A DNA stretch of 64,000 bases from Psychrobacter glacincola (GTDB taxonomy: Bacteria > Pseudomonadota > Gammaproteobacteria > Pseudomonadales > Moraxellaceae): the NCBI RefSeq assembly GCF_904846215.1, contig NZ_CAJGZK010000012.1:1-64000 (forward strand), given 5' to 3'. Within the stretch, counting starts at the first letter, position 1, and every line of letters starts with the position of its first letter. Below, piece after piece: positions 8,267-16,083 of the stretch. Under the pieces are notes generated by a model. It was not told the DNA's origin. It ran no database searches and saw nothing but the letters and a program-made list of their open reading frames with translations. Position numbers and translations under genes: made by a program.

Positions 8267-9556
8267 TCAGCCAATTTGTTTGTCAAGCAACATGGCATCG
8301 CCATAACTAAAAAATCGATACTGCGATTTGATGGCATGTTGATAAGCCTGTTCGATAGATTTTTTCGTGGCAAAGGCTGATACCAGCATCAGCAAAGTAG
8401 ACTTTGGTAAGTGAAAATTGGTTAGTAGTTTATCCACGACGCCAAACGTAAAGCCTGGATATATAAAAATATCCGTATCACCTGACCAGCCAGAGAGTAG
8501 CTGTCCATCGACTGCTGTTTTTTGATAGGCCGTTTCAAGGACACGTGTGACAGTAGTCCCGATAGCGATGACTTGCTTGCCATTGGCATGGGTCTGATTG
8601 ATAAGGTCGGCAGTGGCTTGAGGCAGGTGTGCATATTCGCTATGCATCGTATGATGCAGCAGATTGTCTGTCTTTACCGGAGCAAAAGTACCTGCGCCGA
8701 CATTCAGCGTAACAAACGCGGTTTGAATACCTTTTGCCGCCAGCTTTTCTAATACAATATCGTCAAAATGCAGACTTGCTGTCGGGGCAGCGACGCTGGC
8801 AAGCTTGGCAGGGTCATGAAAAACAGTCTGGTAACGGGTATTGTCGGTGGCGTCCGCATGACGCTCAAAATAGGGTGGAATAGGCAGCTCACCATAACGC
8901 TCTAAGTCAGGTAGAATGGGCATATCAAAAGCCAAGATAAATAAGTTCTCTTGGCGCCCAATCATGACACCAGTCATGTGACCATCAGCCAGTACAAGAC
9001 CTTGTCCAAGCTTTAACGCTTTACTGGCTTTGACATGGCAAAGAGCGATATGCTTTTCTGCCACAATCGTCATGTCTATGATGTCAGAAGTTGACGTTAT
9101 TGGGTCTAAATCCGCGCTATTTAAATCTGATAGAGAGACCAAACGCTCTATTAATACCTCAATTTTTCCACCAGTATCTTTTTGACCAAATAAGCGCGCC
9201 TTCATCACCTTAGTGTCATTAAAAACAATCAAATCGCCTGTATTGAGTAATTCAGGCAATTCAGAGAACAGTTTGTCTTCAACTTCAATCTGACTATTAG
9301 CATTAGCATTAGCATTAGCATTAGCATTAGCATTAGCATTAGCATTAGCATTAGCATTAGCATTAGCATTAGCATTAGCATTAGGCAAATAGAGTAGCTT
9401 CGATGCAGAGCGCTGCGCCAATGGATAACGGGCAATCAGTTGGTCTGGCAGCTCATAATCATAATCATCAACACTTAGATATTCTAAAATATCGTCATTA
9501 TGACTGGCAGCAATTTTAGAGTTGTTATTTAAGGTTCGAGGTTCAGAATCAGTCAT
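8267..9556 (-). CDS. queA: S-adenosylmethionine:tRNA ribosyltransferase-isomerase QueA, with Asn-Ala repeat
   Basis: Transfers the ribosyl moiety of SAM to preQ1-tRNA, making epoxyqueuosine in queuosine synthesis. Family blocks are clear: YELPDQLIARYP, GDLIVFNDTKVMKARLFG, VAAPTASLHF, VTLNVGAGTFAPV and YPGFTFGVVDKLLTNFHLP. At about 429 residues it exceeds the usual 340-360. The extra length lies mostly in a run of about 14 Asn-Ala pairs near residues 60-90, encoded by a hexanucleotide microsatellite, plus smaller insertions further on. ATG 9556 is preferred over an in-frame TTG five codons upstream. The repeat sits in a variable surface-type loop between SKLLYL and the FSELPELL block, so activity is probably retained. 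Confidence 0.92.
   Translation of the reverse strand: MTDSEPRTLNNNSKIAASHNDDILEYLSVDDYDYELPDQLIARYPLAQRSASKLLYLPNANANANANANANANANANANANANANANSQIEVEDKLFSELPELLNTGDLIVFNDTKVMKARLFGQKDTGGKIEVLIERLVSLSDLNSADLDPITSTSDIIDMTIVAEKHIALCHVKASKALKLGQGLVLADGHMTGVMIGRQENLFILAFDMPILPDLERYGELPIPPYFERHADATDNTRYQTVFHDPAKLASVAAPTASLHFDDIVLEKLAAKGIQTAFVTLNVGAGTFAPVKTDNLLHHTMHSEYAHLPQATADLINQTHANGKQVIAIGTTVTRVLETAYQKTAVDGQLLSGWSGDTDIFIYPGFTFGVVDKLLTNFHLPKSTLLMLVSAFATKKSIEQAYQHAIKSQYRFFSYGDAMLLDKQIG
9296..9384 (-). repeat. Hexanucleotide microsatellite in queA
   Basis: ATTAGC (coding strand AATGCT) is repeated 14 times without interruption, plus a partial unit. It encodes alternating Asn and Ala. Unit length is a multiple of three, so slippage would change protein length but not the frame. 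Confidence 0.97.
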
Positions 9557-9732
9557 AAAAAAGTCTTTCAATGGAAGAGGATTTTGAGCGCAATTGTAGC
9601 AGAAATGAGGATATGAAAGAACATTTTACTAAGCAGTACGTCTTTATACACCTTAAAATATAAATAAAATAGCCTAAGAAAATATTCAAAAAACCTGTCT
9701 AGAAAAGCTATCTAAAAAACTGTCTAAAGAAC

Positions 9733-10860
9733 TTACACAAAGAACCCTTCAAATAAATTTAATTGTGGCGTTATTTGCGTGGCAAGTGTCAGTGAAGAGA
9801 ATGTCACACCAACCAATCGAATAGGGAGGGCACGTGGGATGTCCGAAAACAACTTGTCTAGCCAAAAGTGAGCCGACTCTGCACTATTAAAAGCCGTCGA
9901 TAAGGTATGCGAGCGCGTGACTTGAGTAAAGTCAGCGTATTTAACTTTTAGAGTAATAGTATAAGCAATGAGCTGTTTTTTGTGCAGCTGATGAAAGGCA
10001 TCGGCATTTTGCGCATAGATTTGTAGTTTTAGTTGATTATCATCTGTTAAATTGTCTCTAAAGGTGGTCTCAGAGCCAACCGACTTGTGGGTACGCTCAG
10101 ACTTGACCGCGCGCTCGTCACGCCCGTGAGCGATATCATGATAGAACTGTCCACGCTTACCGAACTCATTGACCAATATGGCAGCTGGTATGCGCCGAAG
10201 GTCTGCGCCATGACTGACTCCCATCGCATGCAGGCGTTTTGCCGTTGCCTTACCGATACCGTGGAAGCGTTCAATAGGCAGGGTGCTAATAAAAGCATCG
10301 GCATCCGCTGGCGTGATGACTGCTGTGCCATTGGGTTTATTAATATCAGAGGCGATTTTTGCCAGCATCTTATTAAATGAGACACCAGCAGAGGCATTTA
10401 AACCCGTTTGTTCTAAAATTTGTGCCCGTAACCAATTTGCCATTAATGTGGCTGAGCCTTGATGAACAGACAACCCAGTAACATCAAGATAGGCTTCATC
10501 TAACGATAATGGCTCAACGTGCGGTGTTAGACTGTACATGATATGACGTATCTTACTACTAACTGCACGATAAACATCAAAGCGCGGCGGTACAAATATC
10601 ACCTCAGGACAGCGCTTTCTGGCTTCATAGCATGACATGGCGGAGCGTACGCCAAACTTACGGACTTCGTAACTGGCAGCAGCAACCACGCCGCGACCAT
10701 TGGGATCGCCGCCAACAACCAATGGCTTGCCACGCAGATCAGGAAAATCACGCTGTTCTACACTGGCATAAAAAGCATCCATATCAATATGAATGATTTT
10801 ACGACGCTTAGGTTGGCTGATGGCAGGTGTAGCGTTTATTGTCGTAACATGTGTTGTCAT
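9733..10860 (-). CDS. dinB: DNA polymerase IV (Y-family translesion polymerase)
   Basis: A 375-residue error-prone polymerase for lesion bypass. It contains the N-terminal IIHIDMDAFYASVEQRD with catalytic Asp26/Asp28, and the second acidic pair in EPLSLDEAYLDVTG. Also present are the helix-hairpin-helix segment FHGIGKATAKRLHAMG and a little-finger domain. It ends QLNLFEGFFV, where QLNLF is a standard beta-clamp-binding motif. The 5' flank shows no clear LexA box that I could recognise. It appears to be a single-gene transcript. Confidence 0.95.
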   Translation of the reverse strand: MTTHVTTINATPAISQPKRRKIIHIDMDAFYASVEQRDFPDLRGKPLVVGGDPNGRGVVAAASYEVRKFGVRSAMSCYEARKRCPEVIFVPPRFDVYRAVSSKIRHIMYSLTPHVEPLSLDEAYLDVTGLSVHQGSATLMANWLRAQILEQTGLNASAGVSFNKMLAKIASDINKPNGTAVITPADADAFISTLPIERFHGIGKATAKRLHAMGVSHGADLRRIPAAILVNEFGKRGQFYHDIAHGRDERAVKSERTHKSVGSETTFRDNLTDDNQLKLQIYAQNADAFHQLHKKQLIAYTITLKVKYADFTQVTRSHTLSTAFNSAESAHFWLDKLFSDIPRALPIRLVGVTFSSLTLATQITPQLNLFEGFFV

Positions 10861-10983
10861 AGAGACTATTTTACCTGATTTTGTGCCTCTACTTTAGTCT
10901 CTAATGCTCACTCAAAAAATAAGAAGTAATAGACAGCTCGACCTATGATAATGGCCTGAATAGAACTTTTAATTATTTAAAGC

Positions 10984-11121
10984 TATAGTCAGTAAAAAGT
11001 AATATCGACACATTATGTACTGCTGATATCAATTTTTCTTGCTTGCTGTGCCTACGCAGACAGAGGCTGCAAAAAATTTATACCCGCAGCACCGTAACGT
11101 TTTTAGAGTATTTTGACTATA
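10984..11121 (+). repeat. TATAGTCA palindromic element, copy 3
   Basis: 138 bp, from TATAGTCA at 10984 to TGACTATA at 11114-11121, in the divergent region between dinB and the 11575 gene. The arms are slightly less perfect than in copy 2 (GCTGATATC against ATACCCGCAGC). Confidence 0.87.
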
Positions 11122-11460
11122 TCTAAAAATTTAATATCTATAGGGCGTCATAATCGGTCCTTTAATTGATAATATTCACAAGAAACATTAGGCTATAAAG
11201 GTGTCAAATCTGATAAATGCCAACTTATTTAATGATATTTTTTGAATGAACTGGCGGCTCATATTAATATCTTGACCATTCGTCAAAAATATTATAATTG
11301 TGTATTACACTTTTGCTTATATAGCGTTACAATAAGACAGCTAGGATACAAAGTGTGTATAAAAAAGAGTCAGAAAGGTGAACCACTATCAAAGACAGGG
11401 ATAATGTCTGATGGGTACAGGTGAGCAGCAAATGGACTTGCCGTGATTGTCTCAGCCCAG

Positions 11461-11492
11461 TGATTCACTGATTCAGTGATTCAGTGATTCAG
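11461..11492. repeat. Tandem 8-mer array
   Basis: Four direct copies of TGATTCAG (the first ends in C), 83 bp upstream of the start of a small hypothetical gene. It could be a binding-site array or simple slippage. Confidence 0.8.
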
Positions 11493-11574
11493 TAATCATC
11501 TAGAAGATTATCATCCAGTATATATCCAATAAATAGTAGCTCAAACTATTGCAAAAAAAGTTGAGGAGCTGGGT

Positions 11575-11820
11575 ATGAATAATGAGTTGAGAGGAAGTGA
11601 TTTAACACGCGCATTGCTTGCACGGGGCGACAAACAAATATGGTGCGCAGTCGATGATGATAGTGACGAACAAGCGATGATGGATCATTGCGGTAACGAT
11701 TTTACCGCTCATATTGTCGAATTTAAAGATGACTGTTTTTACTGTAGTTGTGGTACAGCTTGGCTGTTCGCCGTACCCATAAAAACAGTTGCTGCAACGC
11801 AATCTGATATGAACATTTGA
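11575..11820 (+). CDS. Small hypothetical protein with a CxC motif
   Basis: An 81-residue protein that I do not recognise. It is a convincing gene: GAGGAG lies upstream of the ATG and a strong bidirectional terminator follows at 11885-11920. It is acidic in the middle (VDDDSDEQAMMDHCGNDF) and carries three clustered cysteine/aromatic features in DCFYCSCGTAW, which could bind a metal. No signal peptide or membrane segment is seen. It does not overlap any other credible gene. Confidence 0.7.
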   Translation: MNNELRGSDLTRALLARGDKQIWCAVDDDSDEQAMMDHCGNDFTAHIVEFKDDCFYCSCGTAWLFAVPIKTVAATQSDMNI

Positions 11821-11884
11821 ACATACTGTTTTCCATACTTTAAGTTAGATAGTATAAATGGCAATAGCGCCATAAGATTTCCAG

Positions 11885-11920
11885 AAAAAAGCCTCCTACT
11901 CCTAAATGGGAGGCTTTTTT
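11885..11920. terminator. Bidirectional terminator
   Basis: AAAAAAGCCTCC pairs with GGAGGCTTTTTT around a short loop. It serves both the + strand small gene (stop 11820) and the minus strand maiA (stop at 11931). Confidence 0.88.
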
Positions 11921-11930
11921 ATAGCGTATA

Positions 11931-12578
11931 TTAAGCATTTGGTGCATCAGGCTGTACCATAGGGTCAGCGTCGGCAAAAGCCTTTAATGTGCGGCAATGG
12001 GCGTCGATCGCAACGATATTTGGATAAGCCGTTAGATCTACCTTAAAGCGTTCGGCAGAAGAGACTTGTGGAATCAGATAACAATCTGCAAAAGTAGGGC
12101 GGTCGCCATAGCAGAATTTACCGCGTGTTTTGTCTTGTGCCAAGCGTTTTTCGAGAGCAGCAAAACCCTCACTCATCCAGCGCTGACACCAAGTCATGAC
12201 TTTTGCTTCATCTACCGACAGCTCGTTACGCAGATACTGCAAAATGCGTCGGTTATTCAGCGGGTGAATATCACAGCCAATCATAGCGCTCAAAGCCCGT
12301 ACTTGCATGCGAGCTGCCACGTCTTTAGGCAATAAAGGATGCTTAGGATAGACCTCTTCTAACCACTCCAAAATAGCGGGACTTTGGTACAACCATAAAT
12401 CATCGACTTGTAAGACAGGCACCAAGCCTTGTGGATTGATAGATTGAAAGGCGGCTTCTAATTGCTCATCTTGTGCCAAATTGACCGTGATATAGTCATA
12501 ATCTAACTGCTTTAAATTCATCGCGATACGTGTACGGTAAGAGGTGCTACTGCGAAAGTAGCCATAAAGTGTCATCAT
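11931..12578 (-). CDS. maiA: Maleylacetoacetate isomerase (zeta-class GST)
   Basis: Glutathione-dependent isomerisation of 4-maleylacetoacetate to fumarylacetoacetate, the penultimate step of tyrosine breakdown. The 215 residues start MTLYGYFRSSTSYRTRIAMN. The SSxS..R.RIA motif is the zeta-GST glutathione site, and the INPQGLVPVLQVDD segment and C-terminal GST helices follow. AGGAA precedes the paired ATG ATG start. FahA and Hpd are encoded within 7 kb. An IclR-family regulator is divergent 170 bp away and may control it. Confidence 0.92.
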   Translation of the reverse strand: MMTLYGYFRSSTSYRTRIAMNLKQLDYDYITVNLAQDEQLEAAFQSINPQGLVPVLQVDDLWLYQSPAILEWLEEVYPKHPLLPKDVAARMQVRALSAMIGCDIHPLNNRRILQYLRNELSVDEAKVMTWCQRWMSEGFAALEKRLAQDKTRGKFCYGDRPTFADCYLIPQVSSAERFKVDLTAYPNIVAIDAHCRTLKAFADADPMVQPDAPNA

Positions 12579-12747
12579 GAGGCATTCCTTTTATTATGCT
12601 GTGTTGTATACGATATAAAGAGTTATAATTACTGAGTCTACCGTTATCTTAGAGAGTCAAAGACAGCTATTATGACATTCAGTCTTTATTTCAATTTTCT
12701 AATATTGTATTGATAACGCATTTAGTTAATCACTCACAGAGTAAACC

Positions 12748-13608
12748 ATGCCAGCAGCTGAAAACCTGATAGACACCCTTGCTACGATGAATAAACACCA
12801 AGGCGGCGTACAATCACTTGAGATTGGGCTGTCGGTATTGGACGTGCTCATCGATTATAATGAGCCAATGATGCTAAAAGACGTGGCACAAGCCATGCAA
12901 ATGCATCCAGCAAAATGCCACCGTTATTTGGTCAGTCTTATTCGTAAAAACTATGCTCGCCAGCTGAGTGATGGACGCTATGGACTTGGTGATAGAGTTC
13001 ATGCAATGGGCGCGCTCGGAGCAATGGGGCAGACAGGATTTAATCAAAACAATATCTTGAATCGTCTGACGCATATTGCCAATGAGATTAAAGATAACTT
13101 AAACTGCGGCGTACAAATCGCCAAATGGTTTAATGAAGGTCCTATTATTATTCAATCTGTTGAACCAGACAGCGCTATTAGTATCATTACGCGTATCGGC
13201 TCGCGTATGCCGCTGACCACGTCGGCGACAGGTCATTTATTTGCCAGCTATCAGCCAGATGCCATTATCAAACCCTTGGTCATCGCCGAATGGCAGGCGA
13301 AGCAAGAGCCAGTGATAACAGAGAAATGGCAGCACTTTAACCAATTGCGAGCGAAAGTTCGTACGCAGGGCTATGCGACCGTTACCGGTGATATGCTGAT
13401 GGGCATTAATGCGATTACTATTCCCGTTATCATACCGCAGCTTGATAACAATATAAGTCCATCAAACAATGGCAAGCTATCAACCGATAGCTTGCCATTA
13501 GAGTATGCGATTACTATCATTGGTACCACAGAGCAGTTGCCTATGAGTGAGCAGCGTAATGTGGTCGAGCAAATATTAGCAATCGCACAGCGTTATCAAA
13601 TAGTGTAG
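12748..13608 (+). CDS. IclR-family transcriptional regulator
   Basis: A 286-residue regulator with an N-terminal winged helix-turn-helix (about residues 20-85, MLKDVAQAMQMHPAKCHRYLVSLIRKNY) and a C-terminal IclR effector-binding domain (about 100-286, including MPLTTSATGHLFASY). IclR proteins commonly control aromatic catabolism, and this gene sits between maiA and the fahA group, so a homogentisate-pathway role is a reasonable inference. A stem-loop at 13613-13645 ends the gene. Confidence 0.85.
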   Translation: MPAAENLIDTLATMNKHQGGVQSLEIGLSVLDVLIDYNEPMMLKDVAQAMQMHPAKCHRYLVSLIRKNYARQLSDGRYGLGDRVHAMGALGAMGQTGFNQNNILNRLTHIANEIKDNLNCGVQIAKWFNEGPIIIQSVEPDSAISIITRIGSRMPLTTSATGHLFASYQPDAIIKPLVIAEWQAKQEPVITEKWQHFNQLRAKVRTQGYATVTGDMLMGINAITIPVIIPQLDNNISPSNNGKLSTDSLPLEYAITIIGTTEQLPMSEQRNVVEQILAIAQRYQIV

Positions 13609-13612
13609 CTCG

Positions 13613-13645
13613 TAAAATAGCTAAAACTTATCTTAGCTATTTTAT
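13613..13645. terminator. Bidirectional terminator
   Basis: Ten-base stem AAAATAGCTA / TAGCTATTTT with a ten-base loop, between the convergent IclR gene and the VOC gene. Confidence 0.7.
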
Positions 13646-13673
13646 AAATGGTCATTTAAACAACTAAAATACA

Positions 13674-14249
13674 TTACTCACCGGCAGGCGCGACTTCTCG
13701 TGCTTCAGCCAGTTCCGCCGCATGTAAAAACTGAGTATGCGCTGGTGCGCGTTTGGTACGTGACCATTCATCAAGCATCTCATACTTCATCTCTTCGGTA
13801 ATCATAGATACTTTTTCTTCTGAGGTAATATCATCATAAGTAAGTTCCATACGATGTCCATTTGGATCAAAGAAATAGATAGAATGGAAGATACCATGAT
13901 TGGTTACACCGACCACATCGATGCCGTTTTCTTCTAAGTGCTTTTTAGCCGCTATTAAGGCATCGCGGTCTTTTACCTTCATCGCTAGATGTTGTACCCA
14001 ATTTGGCGTATTAGGGTCAAAGCCCATTTCAGGCTGATTGGGCACTTCAAAAAATGCCAATACATTGCCATTACCCGCATCTAAAAACACATGCATATAA
14101 GGGTCAAAGGCTTTGGTCGAAGGTACATGATCCTCAGCAAATGCCAAGATGAAATCCATATTCAGATATTTTTTATACCATTCGACCGTTTCTTTAGCGT
14201 CTTTGCAGCGATAGGCTACATGATGGATTTTTTCAATTTTAAAGGTCAT
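13674..14249 (-). CDS. VOC-fold metalloenzyme, candidate ring-cleavage dioxygenase
   Basis: A 191-residue protein made of two glyoxalase/bleomycin-resistance/dioxygenase modules. His10 (KIHHVAY), His87 (VQHLAM) and Glu135 (GHRMELTY) occupy the positions of the 2-His-1-Glu iron site of extradiol dioxygenases. ATG 14249 is chosen because AAGGAG lies upstream; the frame stays open 13 codons further. It is 155 bp downstream of fahA on the same strand, in a tyrosine-degradation cluster that lacks a recognisable HmgA. It may therefore supply homogentisate ring cleavage, but glyoxalase or another VOC activity remains possible. Confidence 0.8.
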   Translation of the reverse strand: MTFKIEKIHHVAYRCKDAKETVEWYKKYLNMDFILAFAEDHVPSTKAFDPYMHVFLDAGNGNVLAFFEVPNQPEMGFDPNTPNWVQHLAMKVKDRDALIAAKKHLEENGIDVVGVTNHGIFHSIYFFDPNGHRMELTYDDITSEEKVSMITEEMKYEMLDEWSRTKRAPAHTQFLHAAELAEAREVAPAGE

Positions 14250-14404
14250 TATCAAACTCCTTTTGATAGGACGTACAATTTGTATCAATCGGTTGGCTGT
14301 TAGTAATCATAAATATAGGTCACTAACTACTAACCGCTTAACTCGATTATGTGCACGCATTTTTATAGGCAATCATTGGTTGTATAAATGTTGAAAAATA
14401 AATA

Positions 14405-15694
14405 CTATTTATCAAAATCAAAGTTTAGAGCAGGCAGAACCTTACCGCGTACTTCGCCAAAGCCAACACGAATACCATCTTTTTCGCTATAACCTTTCAT
14501 GATGACCGTGTCACCATCTTCGATGAAGCTACGCGTTTCACCGCCTTTTAGCGTTACTGGTTTGGTGGCATTCCAAGCAATCTCTAACATCGAGCCATAA
14601 GAATCTGGCGTTGGCCCTGAAATCGTCCCTGAACCCATCATATCGCCCACTTCTACTTTACAGCCAGTAATAGTATGATGCGTCAGCTGCTGCGCCATTG
14701 ACCAGTACATATATTTAAAATTGGTTTCGCAAACCACCGTTGCTTCTTCAGCATTTTCTGGCAATAGTTCTACTGATAAATGGATATCGTAGCTGTTATT
14801 GCTGTCTTTTTCGTTCAGATAAGCAAGCGGCTTTGGCTCTTGTGTCGGGCATGGCATTTTAAAGGGTGCTAAGGCTTCCATCGTCACAATCCAAGGCGAA
14901 ACCTCAGAAGCAAAGGTTTTGGCATTAAATGGACCTAACGGCACATATTCCCATTTTTGAATATCACGAGCTGACCAATCGTTCAATAAAACCATACCGA
15001 AAATATGATCAATAGCATTATCTACGGCAATCGGTTGACCAATATTATTACCTTTACCAACGACAAACGCTGTTTCAAGCTCAAAATCGAGACGTTTACA
15101 AGGCGAGAAAATAGGACGGTCATCAGCATTAGGTTTCAGCTGACCCGATGGACGTATCACTTCCGTGCCACTGACGATGACTGTACTGGCACGTCCGTTA
15201 TAGCCCACTGGCATTTCAGTCCAGTTAGGCAACAGAGCATTGCTTGGGTCACGGAACATCGTACCGACGTTGGTTGCATGTTCTTTAGAGGAATAAAAAT
15301 CGGTAAAGCCTGGCACTTGAACCGGCAGATGCATGGTGACATCTGATTGTTGAAATAGGGCTTTTTGCTGCAAATCCGTGTTGTCACGTAACGTATCGCA
15401 GTCGCTAGAGAGTAGCGTTTGAATCGTTGTGCGTGCTTTGCTCCAATTGTCTCGACCAGAATCAATAAAGGCATTTAACGTGTTTTGATCGAAATATGAG
15501 CCACCATCTAAACTCAATAACCCTTCAGCTTCAAGTACTGATAAGTCTAATACTTGCTCGCCAATAGCTATGCCAGCGCGACGTTTGCCATCAGTGCTGT
15601 CACTAAAAATACCATAAGGCAGGTTATGAATAGAGAAGTCAGAATCGGTTGCGATATCGAGGAAAGATGAGAGGTTTTTGTCAATCGTTGACAT
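14405..15694 (-). CDS. fahA: Fumarylacetoacetase
   Basis: Hydrolyses 4-fumarylacetoacetate to fumarate and acetoacetate, the last step of Phe/Tyr breakdown. The 429 residues match the usual length. The N-terminal FAH domain is followed by the catalytic segment VPGFTDFYSSKEHATNVGTMFR, with the active-site His of the EHA motif. Metal-binding acidic residues appear in DFELETAFVVGKG and LLNDWSARDIQKWEYVPLGPF, and a GTISGP loop follows. AAGGAG precedes the ATG. The VOC gene follows on the same strand. Confidence 0.95.
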   Translation of the reverse strand: MSTIDKNLSSFLDIATDSDFSIHNLPYGIFSDSTDGKRRAGIAIGEQVLDLSVLEAEGLLSLDGGSYFDQNTLNAFIDSGRDNWSKARTTIQTLLSSDCDTLRDNTDLQQKALFQQSDVTMHLPVQVPGFTDFYSSKEHATNVGTMFRDPSNALLPNWTEMPVGYNGRASTVIVSGTEVIRPSGQLKPNADDRPIFSPCKRLDFELETAFVVGKGNNIGQPIAVDNAIDHIFGMVLLNDWSARDIQKWEYVPLGPFNAKTFASEVSPWIVTMEALAPFKMPCPTQEPKPLAYLNEKDSNNSYDIHLSVELLPENAEEATVVCETNFKYMYWSMAQQLTHHTITGCKVEVGDMMGSGTISGPTPDSYGSMLEIAWNATKPVTLKGGETRSFIEDGDTVIMKGYSEKDGIRVGFGEVRGKVLPALNFDFDK

Positions 15695-15834
15695 GAGTGG
15701 CTCCTTGCTAAAGCGAATATTAAATTACGTTATAATTAACTACTTACGTATAATGTAATTTATAGCTGGGTCGATTGCAAGTTTTTTTATGTGCCAGTGT
15801 TATAAATTGATTGAGTTTTGATTGAGACGAAAGC

Positions 15835-15972
15835 TATAGTCAGTGAAAAGTAATATCGACATATTATGTACTGCTGGTATCAATTTTTCTTGCTTGCTGT
15901 GCCGATGCAGACAGAGGCTGCAAAAAATTTGTACCAGCAGTACCGTAGCGTTTTTAGGGCATTTTGACTATA
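15835..15972 (+). repeat. TATAGTCA palindromic element, copy 4
   Basis: 138 bp, from TATAGTCA to TGACTATA. Near-perfect arms TACTGCTGGTATC / GTACCAGCAGTA surround the conserved loop. It lies between the 5' end of fahA and the 3' end of the aminotransferase gene. Confidence 0.88.
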
Positions 15973-16021
15973 TTTGCCTTTTTTGATAAAAAAATACCAC
16001 CATTACGAAATCCAACGCATG

Positions 16022-16055
16022 AAAAAAGGCTGAGCATAATTGCTCAGCCTTTTTA
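16022..16055 (-). terminator. Terminator of the aminotransferase gene
   Basis: AAAAAGGCTGAGCA pairs with TGCTCAGCCTTTTT around a short loop, 29 bp past the stop codon. Confidence 0.9.
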
Positions 16056-16083
16056 AAAAACTTCAATAGACGTTAACAGCCGA

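Larger units (their letters stand above)
10861..11574. other. 714-bp gene-free stretch
   Basis: Holds palindromic element copy 3 (10984-11121), a short tandem array (11461-11492) and AT-rich DNA. A 60-codon open frame at 11242-11424 has no Shine-Dalgarno sequence and no recognisable domain, so it is not called. Confidence 0.6.
15695..16083. other. 389-bp intergenic region
   Basis: Contains palindromic element copy 4 (15835-15972) and the aminotransferase terminator (16022-16055). The 140 bp next to fahA probably holds its promoter, but no box is clear enough to assign. Confidence 0.6.

Noticed and set aside
10087..10380. 97-codon + strand frame inside dinB
   Set aside because: Antisense shadow of a clear Y-family polymerase gene.
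11242..11424. 60-codon + strand open frame between dinB and the 11575 gene
   Set aside because: No ribosome site, no recognisable domain and AT-rich repetitive surroundings; likely chance.
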